A DNA stretch of 64,000 nt. Source: Oxytricha trifallax. Lineage: Eukaryota > Ciliophora > Spirotrichea > Sporadotrichida > Oxytrichidae. Below the pieces are notes generated by a model. It was not told the DNA's origin and searched no databases. It worked only from the letters and a program-made list of their open reading frames with translations. Below are positions 23,501 to 35,997 of this stretch, in pieces. A program made the position numbers and the translations under genes. Each line of letters starts with the position of its first letter. Position 1 is the first letter of the stretch. The DNA lies in NCBI GenBank assembly GCA_000711775.1, contig ARYC01017131.1, forward strand, positions 1 through 64,000, read 5' to 3'.

Positions 23501-26500
23501 TAACAAATAAGTAGAGAATTACATTTCCCACAACTACTTCCTCGACTACATCACTCAAAAGAGTTAGAACTAATAAAATGAAAATGAACATGACACCGAT
23601 GATCTGCTTAACTAGAGTTTAAAAATAGATGAAGTTTTATAATTGATAAAATAATGCACCAAGAAGATTTCAAACTTTTGGTAAATTGTTGCTTCAGAAA
23701 ATATATCAAGGGATTAAATGGAAGATTTACTTTCAGTTTCAACGGTTATTTCGTAAATGTTAAGAAAAATCAAAACTAACTTGCATGGAATGACCAAAGT
23801 AGAAAATTTCTAGTCAACTTGCTAATCGTTATACTATTATTTAACAAACTTCTATACAATCGTATTTTAAACCACAAAAATTTTCTTATGTCTTATTATC
23901 TAAACCTTATTTAGTTAAAACATGCTCTCATTTTTGAATATTTTACTTGGTATAGTACATATAAACTTAACCTTGTCCATATAAAAGTTCACTTATATTT
24001 CCATAATTATCAATATAACGTCTAATTTTTTATATAAAACTTTATATATCTAATAAATGCAATATTTTCAGTTATCTTTCAATAATATTTTAATCGAACT
24101 GCTCAAGAGGTTTTGCGGTTTTACTATTGAGAGATTAGAATTAAGGTTAGATAATATTAAAGCATATGTTGAACATGAGATAAACAAAGCAAAATTTATT
24201 TCTTTTATATAAGATCTCTTGGCATGCAATCTATTTTGAAAAATAATCAGATAGATGAGACTGGCTTGGTAATAGTTGATGGAAATTTTACTTTATATGG
24301 TAAAATCTTATTCACAAATAAAACTATTCTAAAACTACTAAATTATAAGCCAGAAGACGTTGAGGACAAGAAAATCCATATTTTAATGCCCTCTTAAATT
24401 GCTGAAATTCACAATAAACTCTGGTCTAGATTTGCTGAGGTGGGTGTCTCAAAGATTTTGGACTAAACTCGCTATCTATATGTCAAAGATAAGCAAGGTT
24501 ACATTTATCCATACAAGATCTTCATAAAATTCATGTATCATCATGAATTTGGATATAGTTTCATTGGAATCTTTCGTAAGCCAAAAAATGTAACTTTTGA
24601 TGAGTCAGAGCCTGCTGTTAGAACAAGAAAAACCAATTTTATGATTTGTGATGAATAAGGGAAAATTTTAGAAATATCAAAATCTGTCAATGTAATGATG
24701 AAACTTAATCCCTAACTCCTAGATAATATCTATCTTTTATTTAAATATCAATTAAGCCGGTTAAGAGAAATTTACACTATCACATCTAAATCCTCATAAT
24801 ATTTTACTACCATAATATCGTTATTTAATTTTTATAGCTTCAATTGAATCTCTTAGATTTTTCAAAAAACAACTGCTACTACTACCGCTATCTAACTCTA
24901 AATTTCTAAAATGTTCTAAACTTCCTTCAAGATTCCGAATTCTCTTATGAATTAGATAGCTTGAAAGATGTTTTCAAAAATAGACATACTTTCAAAGCTT
25001 AAATGAAAATCATAAAGGAGACTTATGGAAGCAAAAATAATGCAGAGGTTTCACTTTATTATGTCATATTTGCGGAATAAAGCTAATAAAATACATTGCC
25101 TACTATATCAAGTGCCGCAGCTGGATAGGGAGTTATGAATTCGTAATTGGCAAGACAAACTATTCTTTCTATCAATATTAATAATCAATTTCATATAAAC
25201 GACTAAACATTATATGATAAAGTTTTACTTTTTGCAAAGGAAAGAAAGTGAAAAAATTTTTTTATTGCTCTAATTAATTTATTTTATGAAAGGAGGTAAT
25301 ATCAAATAAGATTTTTAATGTTAAATTTTCAAATTTTAATTAAAAAAATATGCGTTTTTATCTATATTTTATTATGTAAAGCATAAACAAAGAATTATTA
25401 AAATAACTTAGAAATTTCATTAGACTTAATATAAGCTATAATTTGTTATCAATAAGTTTTAATTGTACCTCATAAATATTTTTGTTTAAAAGGTCTATTT
25501 CGAATATAAGACTTATTAATATTTATCTTTAAAAAAAATGCTTATTAAAAATCAATAATTATGACTCTTTTTCAGATGGAGAATCTGATAACATCTACTT
25601 CAACGATAAAGAAGATCAAAATATGATAAGTGCGATACATGGAAAATCTATAAGCACAGAGAGTTTGATGGGACCTGGGTCTAGCATTAGTTCTTCCTAC
25701 TCAAGCAGCTAGACCAGTAATGCTTTAAATGAAATTAGATTTATGGAAGAGGGAATCGAATACTAGAAAAACCCAAAACCCCTGACTTATCTCAGAGTTT
25801 CATTGATAGTTATGCTTTTTATGTCTCTCACTCTCTCATGTATTTATAAAACGCTTTAATAATCAATAAAAAATTCGTAATATTTTCAATGTTTAGGTTA
25901 AAATAAAATTATTAATCTATAAAAATTTAATTAAGTTTACCAATAAGTCTTTTTTTTCTGTATACCCTTTTTATCTTGCGATTTAAATAAAAAGAATTTA
26001 TTCTGAAACCATAAAAAATAACAATTTTTTTTACTTTGGTTTATAAAATCGAAAATATAAATTAAAAAACTAGATCAACAATTTTTATCCTTAATAAATT
26101 AATAAAATGATAGATTTAGTTTTAAATAATTAGGAAGAACAAATAAAAATGAATTTTAATTATACTCTATGTTATAGATAAATTAGAAACTGTAAATTTA
26201 CTATTGTAAATAAAATAATTTAAAAATATTTGCAATTAAAATTATACTTTTTTTTTGGAATAAAATCCTTTTAAAAAATGGAAATTTAGCTAAAGTTAAA
26301 AAATCAAAAAATGCAATTAAATATTTCATTAATAATAATAACAATAATCTTAAACTTACTCAACCTATATTAAAATCTTGTAAATCTAATTTTTTATCCA
26401 ATTTTTAAATCGCTTTGGCTTTTTTAATTCAATTTGGATTAAACGTTTCAAATAACTAACAGAACATAAATTACTAAAGAATGATGGCAAAGACTCTCTA

Positions 26501-29500
26501 GACTGAAGAAACTCTAACAAGTTTAGAACTTTTATGTAGAATATATCTGAATATAAATTTGGGTCTTGAACCAAACAATTACTCGCATTTTACAGACAGA
26601 AAATAGTTGATTAGAGAGATTAGTTAAGAAATGATTGAGAAAGCAAGATTTGACATGAAAGAACTTTAGCAATTTACCATATAAATTTAAGATTAGCAAT
26701 CCTATAAAGATCACTTTTCTTAATCTGCTGTCACACTATATGAGCTCTTTTCGAACTAGACTATTGAAATTATATTTTTAAAATATATATTAATGAAAAA
26801 CTATTGGGTCAAGAGACTTGTCCAGGTTTTATTCATTAAATGATTGGCTAGTTAAAATCAGCGATATTTTCACAAATTAAAGCTCAAATTCCAGTATAAG
26901 CACGTATCTCTTCAATTAGAGTAAAACATCAGGTCAATTAAAGTCTTAAGATTAGAGCGTCTTTTTTGTTCTGATTATTATTGAATTAACCAAAGCTTTA
27001 AATATACTCTACTTTGTTTAGATTTTTTATAAGAGTAATATTCAAATCATTTTTACATTAATTTAATATTTGTGGAATAATGCAAAATCAGACTTATTGG
27101 AAAAATACAAATCTTTTAACTAAAACTGTGAAAATTTTATAAATTTCTCAGTAGAATCCACCAATTAGATTAATAAAATTTATGTTATAATCACTGCAAT
27201 TGCTGTCATAATTCTTACGCTTATCACAGTTTACTATATGGTTTTCGTGAATTAATTTAAATTCAGAGTACTGGATTTCTTTGGAGAGTTAGATAAATAA
27301 ACCATCATCATTAATGAGTAATTTATATATTCAATAATAATATTGTTAAAATAGATAAAAATAGGAAATTCAAGAAATACAAATAAATAAATGATTAATA
27401 TATTGATTATAACTGTCATGAATTAGGAGTATTAGTAAGTCTAATTAGATTTAGATTTAAAGCTTAATTAATTAATAAATCATTTAATATATTAAAAAGT
27501 GGTCAGGTGGTCTGGCCGGAGTTTTTGGTGGTCCACCGCAAGTGTATTATGGCATTCATGCATAAATTACAAATGTGGAGAGCTACAATGGAACCAGCAC
27601 ACCGGAGACCACTACGACGGAATCATGCATGCAGGAGCGTGGTTCTAGAGGCGCTGTCGATGTTACCAATGACTACATGCTAGGGAGGCTTTCAGGGGGA
27701 GCACAGTCAAAGGAGGAGTTCATTCGCAAGAATTCAAGAGATGTGACCCAGCTCGTGGCCATTGCCAAGGCAAACAGCTCAATGAACTACGCCGATCAAG
27801 TGATCCAGAAGTCCGGTGTCGCCATTAGGGAGAGGGTACCAATCATTACAACTCTCCAAGAAAACATCTCCGATCTCAAGAAAAACGGTGATGACTCCAG
27901 TACCTCCAGGATGCCGATTAACAAGCACCCGGTTAACTCCACATTCTCGATGCACTGTAAGAACTCCTAATCAAGCGCAAGAACAGCAAGGTTCACAGCA
28001 ACTGGATATACGGGCCCACCAATACCGGGAAGACAGAAGTCACTCGCATTCTGGAGGAGACATTCGTGCGCGAACAAGAAGGCAACCTCTTGAGAACACA
28101 AAGCCGGTGGTCAGAGACAGAGGAGAGATGTCTAGTGAGTGAACGCAGTATTAGCTAAATCTCCACATTGGTAATTTATGCATGAATGCCATAATACACT
28201 TGCGGTGGACCACCAAAAACTCCGGCCTGACCACCTGACCACTTTTTAATATATTAAATGATTTATTAATTAATTAAGCTTTAAATCTAAATCAAATTAG
28301 AATTAATGGTACTCCTAATTCATGACAGTTATAATCAATATATTAATCATTTATTTATTTGTATTTCTTGAATTTCCTATTTTTATCTATTTTAACAATA
28401 ATACCCAAAAAAATATTTAATTTATTGCAAATTATTGAATGTGCACTGGAGTTCCAGTATTTCTTAAAAACAGATGACTTTGGTATAATCATTATTATTT
28501 TATGAAATTTAATGAAATTAATTCTTATTCTATATTTCCAGTTTTTAAATGATTAATCAAAAAGAAGCATGAAGAGCTGAATCAATTTGAAATCGAGAAA
28601 ACCTAAAATTAATTAAAAGAAATCTAAGGGAGATCTGGTATGACATATTAAAATTACAAAATTGGCAATAAAAATATTAATTCAGAAGCCAAAGACCCTC
28701 AAAATAAGATCAATTCTAAGAAAATGCTTTAGGGTATTGTTCGATCTAAGCTAACTGATAAATTGAAGAAATAATAAAAACACAAAAAAACTCAATATAA
28801 TATTTATTATTATGATTATATTTACTTAAATAATAATAATTATATTAGTAAATTTATAAATTTATTATTTTCTTAAAAATATTTGCTATTTTAAGATTGT
28901 CATAAAATATGAATATAACTGGATAATTTAAGATAATAATATAATTTAGATTAAAATTTTATTTATTTATTTTATAAATGAATGAATTATAATATATCAA
29001 TAAAATAATCGTAAAAGTATCTTCTCTTATATAATCATGCAAATAAACAATGTGATTGACGTAATTTTATGAATTTTACAATAGTAGAGATCGCTATTAT
29101 TCACTGCATCTAATAATTATAATAATAACAATAAAGCCTTTAAATAATATCTATAAATATAAGATTTTATCTTAAAAAACTTCAAAATTAGATCAAAATA
29201 AATATGAAAGCCTAATGATTTTTTGGCTTTATTGAATATAAAAAAGAAGATGGCAACGAAAGTTTGGATGACGAATCAGACAGCGAATCTTATGAAAATC
29301 CTAAAAATGCCAAATTCCCCTAAGAAGAATCTAAAGTTTAAGGACCAAGTTCAGAGATAGATAGAAAAAAATAGTTGCTTAAAAGAGTAATTTTTAACAT
29401 GAATGGAAAATAAGCAGATGATGGAAATGCCAATCAAAAACCCTCTATATCAGAGCTTTCAAAAGATAACTTAATTTCCTATATAAAGCCCCATAGATCA

Positions 29501-31110
29501 ATTAAGAAGCGAGGATTGGAGTTAAGAAAAATAAGATTTATAATTAAATGTTATTGGCGTATAATTATAATGTTTGGCTAATTATTAAAACTATTGGCTC
29601 GATTAATTGTCCTTATAAAATAATGCAATCAGGAAGTGAAAATTTGATTTTAGCCTAATTATATTTAATTTCAGCCAATAAAAATTAACTCTTAAAATAA
29701 TTGTTCTTAACTTCAATCATCGCTTCTTAATTGATCTATGGGGGTTTATTTATATATCTGATTTACCTAATTAAAAAATCATGAATATTATATAAATATA
29801 GAGCTTTCACAATCTTAAATAGCCGCCTAAAACAAAGAGAAAATGAGAATAGTGAGAAAATAACTAAAAGACCTTAGTGAGAGTAAGGAAGAATAAGACA
29901 GCCCCTCTAGTATTTCTGAACCCTAAATCTAAAATAAAATGATAATAAGCAGGCTCAAGGAACTCAAGATGAAAAAATTGACATAATAGCTAATAATTGG
30001 AATATGCATATCATTCATAATAATTGTGTATTTTGTTGTATAGTACCTAGTATTTGAAAACAATTAGATCTAACTCAAATCTAATACGGGCGTGATAAGA
30101 AAAATAATTGGTGATCAAGAATCTTTAAATTAAATTTTTTAGTTAAGTTTCTTGCTAAACATAGGCAACCCATAAAAATATAATCAAGTCTTGAATGCTC
30201 AAACACCTTTTTGTACAATAAAAACCCATTTTAAGTTGAAAATATTTTTGAAAAATGGAGATTTCAAGTCTATGCTCCCATTTATCTATTGATCTATTAA
30301 ATTATTTCCTTTAAAGTATGTTAAAAATATAAGCTTAAAATATGAGTAAGTAATTATTATAAATTAAACCAAAATTTATCATTTCAATCTTCAAAAGATT
30401 TAAATGTTAGAGATCTTATAGTTTCAAATTCAACATAATTTCAACTATAAAAATCTCTCTTGCCATATCCACTTTAAATAGTCCAGTCCACTGACAAACT
30501 CAGCTCTTTAAATTAAACTTATTAAGAATGCATAAAAATCAATCAATACTCAGATAATTGGCTTCTTAAAAATTTAGATGACTACTTCATTGGAGAAAGT
30601 GGCATCGACATTTGCAGTTATTTGGAAATTAACAATCTCTTGAAATCGTAGCAAAGTATCGACGGTTGCAGAATGATCTATTAAGGAATATTGAAAAAGG
30701 GCATCCTGTAACAAACTTCCTTATTTATATAAGACGCCTTATATCAAGCCATAAGATTTGAAGCCTAATTGAATAAAAACGAAGCTTTCATAAAGTCTCA
30801 ATTGAATAATTAAAATTCTCTAGAGTTACAAGACTCAATAAACTTTTACTAACAGTATGCACTTAGAAATTACTTTGCGAAAGTATTCTCAAATCTTCTT
30901 GATTAGAAGAGTAGCTAAAATATCTTACTAGCAATCTTTATCGTGTTTTTGGTCTCTCTAATACTTTCTATATTCATTATAAACTTCTATGTTATCCCTT
31001 ATATAAGGAATAATTTCTGGAATGCGTTTTATGTGCTAAAATTGCTTCCAAAAGACGAGATTAGTTAGGATTTTATTAAGAGAATTAATGAATTTTTAAG
31101 ATAGGCATGA
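20550..31110 (+). CDS. Large multi-pass membrane protein with PAS domain
   Basis: Coding blocks run from about 20550 to TGA at 31108-31110 and are separated by AT-rich inserts. Early blocks encode membrane helices (for example HYLFLLLMIFEEF near 20575, VISLIAIILLAGM near 21752, and ELNYKNFIVIYVIVLPTVAG at 21999). A helical and disordered linker follows. A PAS-type sensor fold spans about 24240-24660 (ETGLVIVDGNFTLYGKILF, then LNYKPEDVEDKKIHILMP). Later helices include VIITAIAVIILTLITVYYMV (about 27190), LIIGICISFIIIVYFVV (about 29990) and AIFIVFLVSLILSIFIINF (about 30930). Ciliates have an expanded family of long PAS plus multi-TM proteins, probably signalling receptors or channels. Exact start and splice points are unresolved. 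The gene hosts the inverted-repeat element at 27341-28400. Confidence 0.7.
27341..27581 (+). repeat. Left terminal inverted repeat
   Basis: This arm is complementary to 28160-28400. Its inner end is AAATGTGGAGA, facing TCTCCACATTGG in the other arm. Confidence 0.85.
27575..28150 (+). pseudogene. P-loop ATPase fragment resembling Rep/SF3 helicases, inside the inverted-repeat element
   Basis: The GC-rich core of the element has protein-like composition. One frame (27575-27970) codes for a hydrophilic helical segment. A different frame around 27990-28080 contains a Walker A motif, GPTNTGKT, preceded by a Trp-aromatic-Gly pattern and followed by an amphipathic helix. This arrangement is seen in superfamily 3 helicases, including Rep proteins of circular single-stranded DNA viruses and related plasmids. 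The rest of an ATPase domain (Walker B, motif C) is missing, and no endonuclease motifs are visible. The piece is therefore truncated and its frame is broken or needs joining. The match is by motif only; an ordinary host ATPase fragment is possible. Confidence 0.45.
28160..28400 (-). repeat. Right terminal inverted repeat
   Basis: This arm is complementary to 27341-27581. Differences are few, including T/A in the GGTCTGGCC / GGCCTGACC block. Confidence 0.85.
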
Positions 31111-31233
31111 AAAATGAAAAGAAATTTACTTGTTAAAAGTTAATTTATTTTAATTAATTTCATTTAATAAAGTTGAATTTATTTCATATTACAATTTACA
31201 AAACATTAAAGATTAAATATTTAGAAATATAAC

Positions 31234-34200
31234 ATGTCGTTAACTACAAAGAAATTCTAATTAACATCAAGTGATCTTTAATTTAAGAAAATTGGAAATA
31301 GTTTACAATTAAAATAAACAGAGAACAATATCCTAAAATATTGCCAATACAAGATTTTATTTGGAACTATTATTCTAAATATTATTGGTTCAAATATACA
31401 ATAGAGATTTTATTGATTTTACAAAAAAAAATTTATAAATTATGTTGCTTTTTATTCTTAAAATAATTTATTAAATTATTCAAAATAGATGAATTATTTT
31501 TATAAGACTTTGGTTTCTTATATTAAATATACAATTTTTCTAATTCAAAAAAATTTTTTTTAAACTTTTGATATTTATTTTTAATAAAATCTTTATTATT
31601 TGATATTTTCTAACCATAAATTTTGTAAGGTGCATTTTATTATTATTAATCTCCTAAAAACTCTTATATTTGAGTAATTTTAAAATGGTGAAAAGCCAAA
31701 GATTGGCTCTCTACAGCTTAATACATAAAAATTATAAGTAATTTAAAATAAAGATGTCGATACCGAAAGAAAAAAAGCTTCTTAAATCTTGCATTATTTA
31801 ATGGAAAGAAAGCAAGAAGTTGACTTTTCAGATCCATTTGAACTATTAAGAAATATGAATGACGTGTTGTATAACTATGGTGAATAAATTATGCCTGAAA
31901 GTACAAACTTAAATTCAATTGAGAGGCCAGAGAAGGAAAATTTACAAATCAACTCTCAAGAGCTGAATGAAGACTATTTTGAAAGTGGTAATTAAGGAAA
32001 AATACATAAATAAAACAGCAATAAGATTTCCAGAGTCATGCTTCAAACTGGAAGACTCTCTCACGGACACTCAGCCGCAATAAAAACCCAATAAAATCAA
32101 TTAAATACAACTTATGGTGGAGGTGGGTCTTCATTTTACAGCAACAACCCTAAGAGCAGTTCTAAAAAGTTCGGTTATAAGTATGAGAGTAGCACAATCT
32201 AAAACGACAGCACTGAGAATAATTCAATAATTGATAGGGATGGAGGGGGAAGTCTAGATATAAGCTCGTTTCCAGAGATCATTAATAAAACTGCTAAATT
32301 TAATGAATTAAAAAATGACTCAATATAGAAAAGTGCTAGAGTTAGACATATTTTAGATAAGCAAAAAGTGAGTTTATTAATCATAATTAATTGAATTTAT
32401 TGCTCTATAGATATTGAATTTAGTGTCCTATAGAGTATTATAAATTATATATAAATACAAAAGAGAGAATTCTAAACACCAATATCCCTGAAGTAAATTA
32501 AATGTATGACGGCTTAGATTAAAAATATAATAGGATCCTAAAATTAAAGGAAGAATTTTAAGACATAAAATCATAATTTTCAATACCAATTACTTCGCAT
32601 AAAAAAAGTAGTTAGCAATCTTTGAATTCATCTACCTTTCTCTAAACTCAAGATAATCTTATAAAAATTGATAAAAAATTGGGAGATAACTTATTAGACT
32701 AATCAATTATTGAAGAAAATTCAGAAAATGGAAATCAATCAAAGTTTGAAATGCAAAGTCGTACTTAATCTTAACCTAAACAAAGGCTTTAAAGGCTTAT
32801 TCAAAAAAATAACATCTTAATTATTTTTTAATGATAAGTCTATATTTATTCACAAGTAACAAGTCTAATTATCTGCTTAATATTAGCAAAGTATTGCTGC
32901 AGCTAACTCATTCAAAATTAATGTTTTCAATCATACTTCTAAAACCTTTACATTAGTATTAATAAAGTATTATTTATTGATTACAAAGCATTGAAATGGT
33001 CAACAAATTTAAAATTTCCTATATAACTTTATACTTAAAGGAAAATTATTTTTATGGCAAGAAAATGCTTTGATTAGCTATTTCATTAATTTATATTATG
33101 ATTTATAGAGGTTTAGGAGTCTTGAAAAAAATGATTAATCATAATAAAAACGAGAAAAAATTCTACAAAATCAGCGAGCTATTTTGGCTTTAAAGCTAAC
33201 ATAATTAGGAGGATCTGGAACAGGTTTTGGGATAGAATTAAAAAATAGCTAGCTTACTTTGAATAAGAAATTTCATTCTGAAATATAAGAAGATAGTCAC
33301 ACATCCTTTTCTGCTCCAAACTAAAATCAAAATTAATAGAGTAGAGGAGTTCTAAACCAGCTGTCTTTCAGGAAGCAAATGAGCCTACAAGAGCAAATTC
33401 AACAATAATAGTTAAACTAAGACTTGAAAATTATTGATGAAGCTTAACCAATTATGGGTGGAAGAAAATTTGTTAAAAGCTAACTTATAAGTGGGAGTTT
33501 GAATACATCAGGGTAGGGTAATAATATATAGCTTTAGCTATTTCAAGGTGAAAAGTTTAATAATAAAGCCATTTAAAGGCTGAATAAATTGTATCCGAAC
33601 ACCAGAGCATTAATCGAGCATTCGTCACCTATTAATGACAGATTCAAAAATAGTGAAAAGAAATAAACAATTGAAGTTTAAAAGGAAGTTTCAGATTTAT
33701 AACTTGTAAGCTTTGAATAGCAAGCAAAGAAGTTAGATTTGAACTCAAATGACTATTTTGCAGAATTTCAAATGTCTCGATAGTAAAACAATCAAGAGAT
33801 TAACTTAAGCTAATTAAACACTGATAGAAAGAAAGATAGGGAAAATTAATTGAAGCAAATATATGGAGAGGATCCAAGAGTATTGGAAAGTTTCAGAAAA
33901 GGCTACGAACCTGTTAAGATTCTAGATATTTCTCCTTAAAAGAACGTTCAAGTGAAATAAGTAGATTAATAACAATAACATGCTGGAATTGCACTTTACG
34001 AAAAATTCATTTTGGAATAGTAGAAATAAATCAAGCTCATCAAAAAGTAGCAAAAGAAGCTAAAGAAACAAAAACTAAAGGAAGAAAGTAAGCAGCATCT
34101 TAACTCATCAGTTGAGAATATTTACATGAGAGAGACTATTGGGTCAGCTGGTAGAAATCTAGCTACTAGTCAAGGAAGTGGGTACTTTTAAAAGGGAAAT

Positions 34201-34891
34201 TATTTTTTACATAAAAAGTAGAGTCAAGCATACAAGAAATCCAAAAATACTTCTCGATGCATCTCGTAAATATCTAAAAGAAGATCTTAATCTTTAGGAA
34301 TGAACTCAAAAGAAAATTTAAATGATCATGAACCTTAAATTAACGAAGTTCAGTAAATCTTTTTATTCTATTATTTATTAATTAATAAGCTATAAATATA
34401 TTTGAGTAGTTTAGATAGAGGTTTAAAACATTACTTTTGAAAATGTCCCAGTAGAGCATAAATAAGATAAATCTATGCTTTCGCCAATTGAAATGCCTCT
34501 TAATTCTTAAATCTATTTAGAGAATCAAGAAGAATAAGATCCTAGAAACTTAATAAATATTTAGCCTCCTTTAGTGCTACCCTCATCTAATTTTGAAAAA
34601 CTGCAAGAAATGAAAAAACAAATAGAGCTCATTAAACAATAAAATGCTGCAACGTCAAGTTCTAAAGTTATTAATAATTAAAAAACTAGCTTAAATTATT
34701 AATTTAAATTGAAGCAAAACGAGGAACCTCAAGAAGAAACTGATCAAATAGAACTTTTGATGTTAAATAGCTCTATATTTTAGCTTGGAGGTTAATTTAA
34801 TGACGATACTCAAAACTAAGAGCAAAACTAAGATCAAAGTAATCTCGATTTTGATCAAGATATACACTCTGGTCAAATAGAATTATAGTGA
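31234..34891 (+). CDS. Long Q/N/S-rich protein of unknown function
   Basis: The gene starts MSLTTKKFQLTSSDLQFKK at 31234 and ends ...DIHSGQIELQ with TGA at 34889-34891. The product is low-complexity, rich in Gln, Asn, Ser and Lys, with predicted coiled-coil stretches (for example YEKFILEQQKQIKLIKKQQK near 34000). I see no enzymatic domain, membrane helix or signal peptide. Two eliminated segments are clear (31351-31704 and 32803-33132), and a 43-nt intron lies at 32368-32410 (GTGAGT...CTATAG). Another intron or short eliminated segment lies near 34353-34420. It may be a cytoskeletal or ciliary scaffold, but this is only inference from composition. Confidence 0.75.
31351..31704. other. Eliminated segment (IES), 6-bp pointers AAGATT
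   Basis: AAGATT at 31351-31356 and 31699-31704 bounds 348 bp. Joining gives ...KYCQYKI-GSLQLNTQKL in one frame that runs on into MERKQEVDFSDPF. Without removal the first block ends at TGA. Confidence 0.75.
32803..33132. other. Eliminated segment (IES), 8-bp pointers AAAAAAAT
   Basis: AAAAAAAT at 32803-32810 and 33125-33132 bounds 322 bp of AT-rich sequence with stops. Joining gives RLIQKN-DQSQQKREKI in a single frame. The A-run makes the pointer low in information, but the frame fits exactly. Confidence 0.65.
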
Positions 34892-34999
34892 ATTTTAATA
34901 ATTTATAACTAATTTTTAATTTGAAAACAATTACACTAGATAAATTTAATGCATTAGTATTCAAATTAATTATAATAATTATAATTTTAATTATTAAAA

Positions 35000-35539
35000 A
35001 TGAGACGTCTACACTAAGTGCTTTCAAACTCAACCGGTTTATTCCTCTTTTGGTTTTCCACTTTGACAGTTTTGCTGTTCTGTGACTGCACTCGCATGGA
35101 ACTTATGGCAGACCCCTTCCACTCGTACTTCTTCTTCGTTTTGCAGTTACCTCTCTTTGGATTGGTACTATTCGGCAGCTATGCACTTATTTGCATTGGA
35201 TGGCATATGCTCACCCTAAGTAAGATCTCAATTAACACGTTTTGGATAGTTAAATTTTTTACTTAAGAATCATTTTATTGACTCATGATATTGTTAAAAT
35301 TAAACAAAATCTCAATTTAATTTTAATGTAAAGATATAAAATACAATAAAGAATTAAATTAAAGATTGCACAAGATAGATTTTTATGAATGCATATAAAA
35401 ATAGTAAAATTTATATTTTAATATTTTTTATAATATTAATGATAGTTTTATAGGCGATTGTACTGAAGCGCATAAAGAGTTAGTTGGTTAAATTGATCTT
35501 GCAAGAGCAGATTTAAGAAAGAAAGGATTGGAATTATGA
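35000..35539 (+). CDS. DPM3: Dolichol-phosphate mannosyltransferase subunit 3 (DPM3)
   Basis: Two exons, 35000-35219 and 35454-35539, give 101 residues (family about 92). The N-terminal part has two hydrophobic helices (FLFWFSTLTVLLF and QLPLFGLVLFGSYALICIGW). The C-terminal part, LSDCTEAHKELVGQIDLARA followed by DLRKKGLEL, closely follows the DPM3 pattern DC..A..EL..QI..AR.DL...G. DPM3 is the small ER-membrane subunit that tethers and stabilises the catalytic DPM1 subunit, which makes dolichol-phosphate-mannose for N-glycans and GPI anchors. The 234-nt gap has GTAAGA and TATAG ends; it is unusually long for an intron here and may contain an eliminated segment. Confidence 0.9.
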
Positions 35540-35997
35540 TCAAGAAAATTATCATTTTATGCTTACATATTTCAAAAAATTGAATAATGTGGATTTCTGT
35601 ATTTTAATTCATTAATCAATTCAATTAGATTTTTGAAAAATTGAAAAAATTCGATAAATTGATAAAATTTCCTTTAATGTTATTTTTTTATTTTACTGTT
35701 CCTATATATATTTTAGTCAATCAATTATTATGTATATCTTTATAGAATAAGAGTTATTATCAAAAAAAGAAATTATTAAAAAATACTCATTTTAAATTCT
35801 ATAACTCTCTATTATCAGTAATATTTATAAATAAGAAGGAACTTATAGTAAAAATAAGATCATTATTATTTAAACAATAATTCATATCTAATTAGTAATC
35901 AATATATTAAAATTAAAGGGTGTTAAGTATTCAAATTAAAAGATTTCATAATTGAACAAATTTAATAAATCATATGTTTACCCTAAAAATAGATAAG
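35540..35997. other. AT-rich spacer between DPM3 and TPR gene
   Basis: I see no gene or structured element. It presumably contains the regulatory and chromosome-breakage sequence between two somatic chromosomes. Confidence 0.5.

Larger units (their letters stand above)
27341..28400. mobile_element. 1.06-kb element with 241-bp terminal inverted repeats
   Basis: The first 241 bases (27341-27581) are nearly perfectly complementary to the last 241 (28160-28400). The arms start TATTGTTAAAATAGATAAAA, pass through AT-rich sequence and end in a GC-rich inner block (GTGGTCAGGTGGTC...GGTGGTCCACCGC). Only a few mismatches or small indels are visible. The unique middle (about 580 bp) is GC-rich and unlike the host gene. 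The element sits between two membrane-domain blocks of the PAS gene and must be removed to restore it. No transposase is encoded, so it would be non-autonomous. A target-site duplication could not be fixed with confidence. Confidence 0.85.

Noticed and set aside
28141..28160. CAGTATTAG as a replication-origin nonanucleotide of a circular single-stranded DNA replicon
   Set aside because: The last base differs from the consensus and no stem-loop surrounds it.
27290..28560. Exact pointers for the insert that holds the inverted-repeat element
   Set aside because: A TTA shared by both sides would join FFGEL to IKKKHEELNQ in frame, but 3 bp in AT-rich DNA is too weak to report as a boundary.
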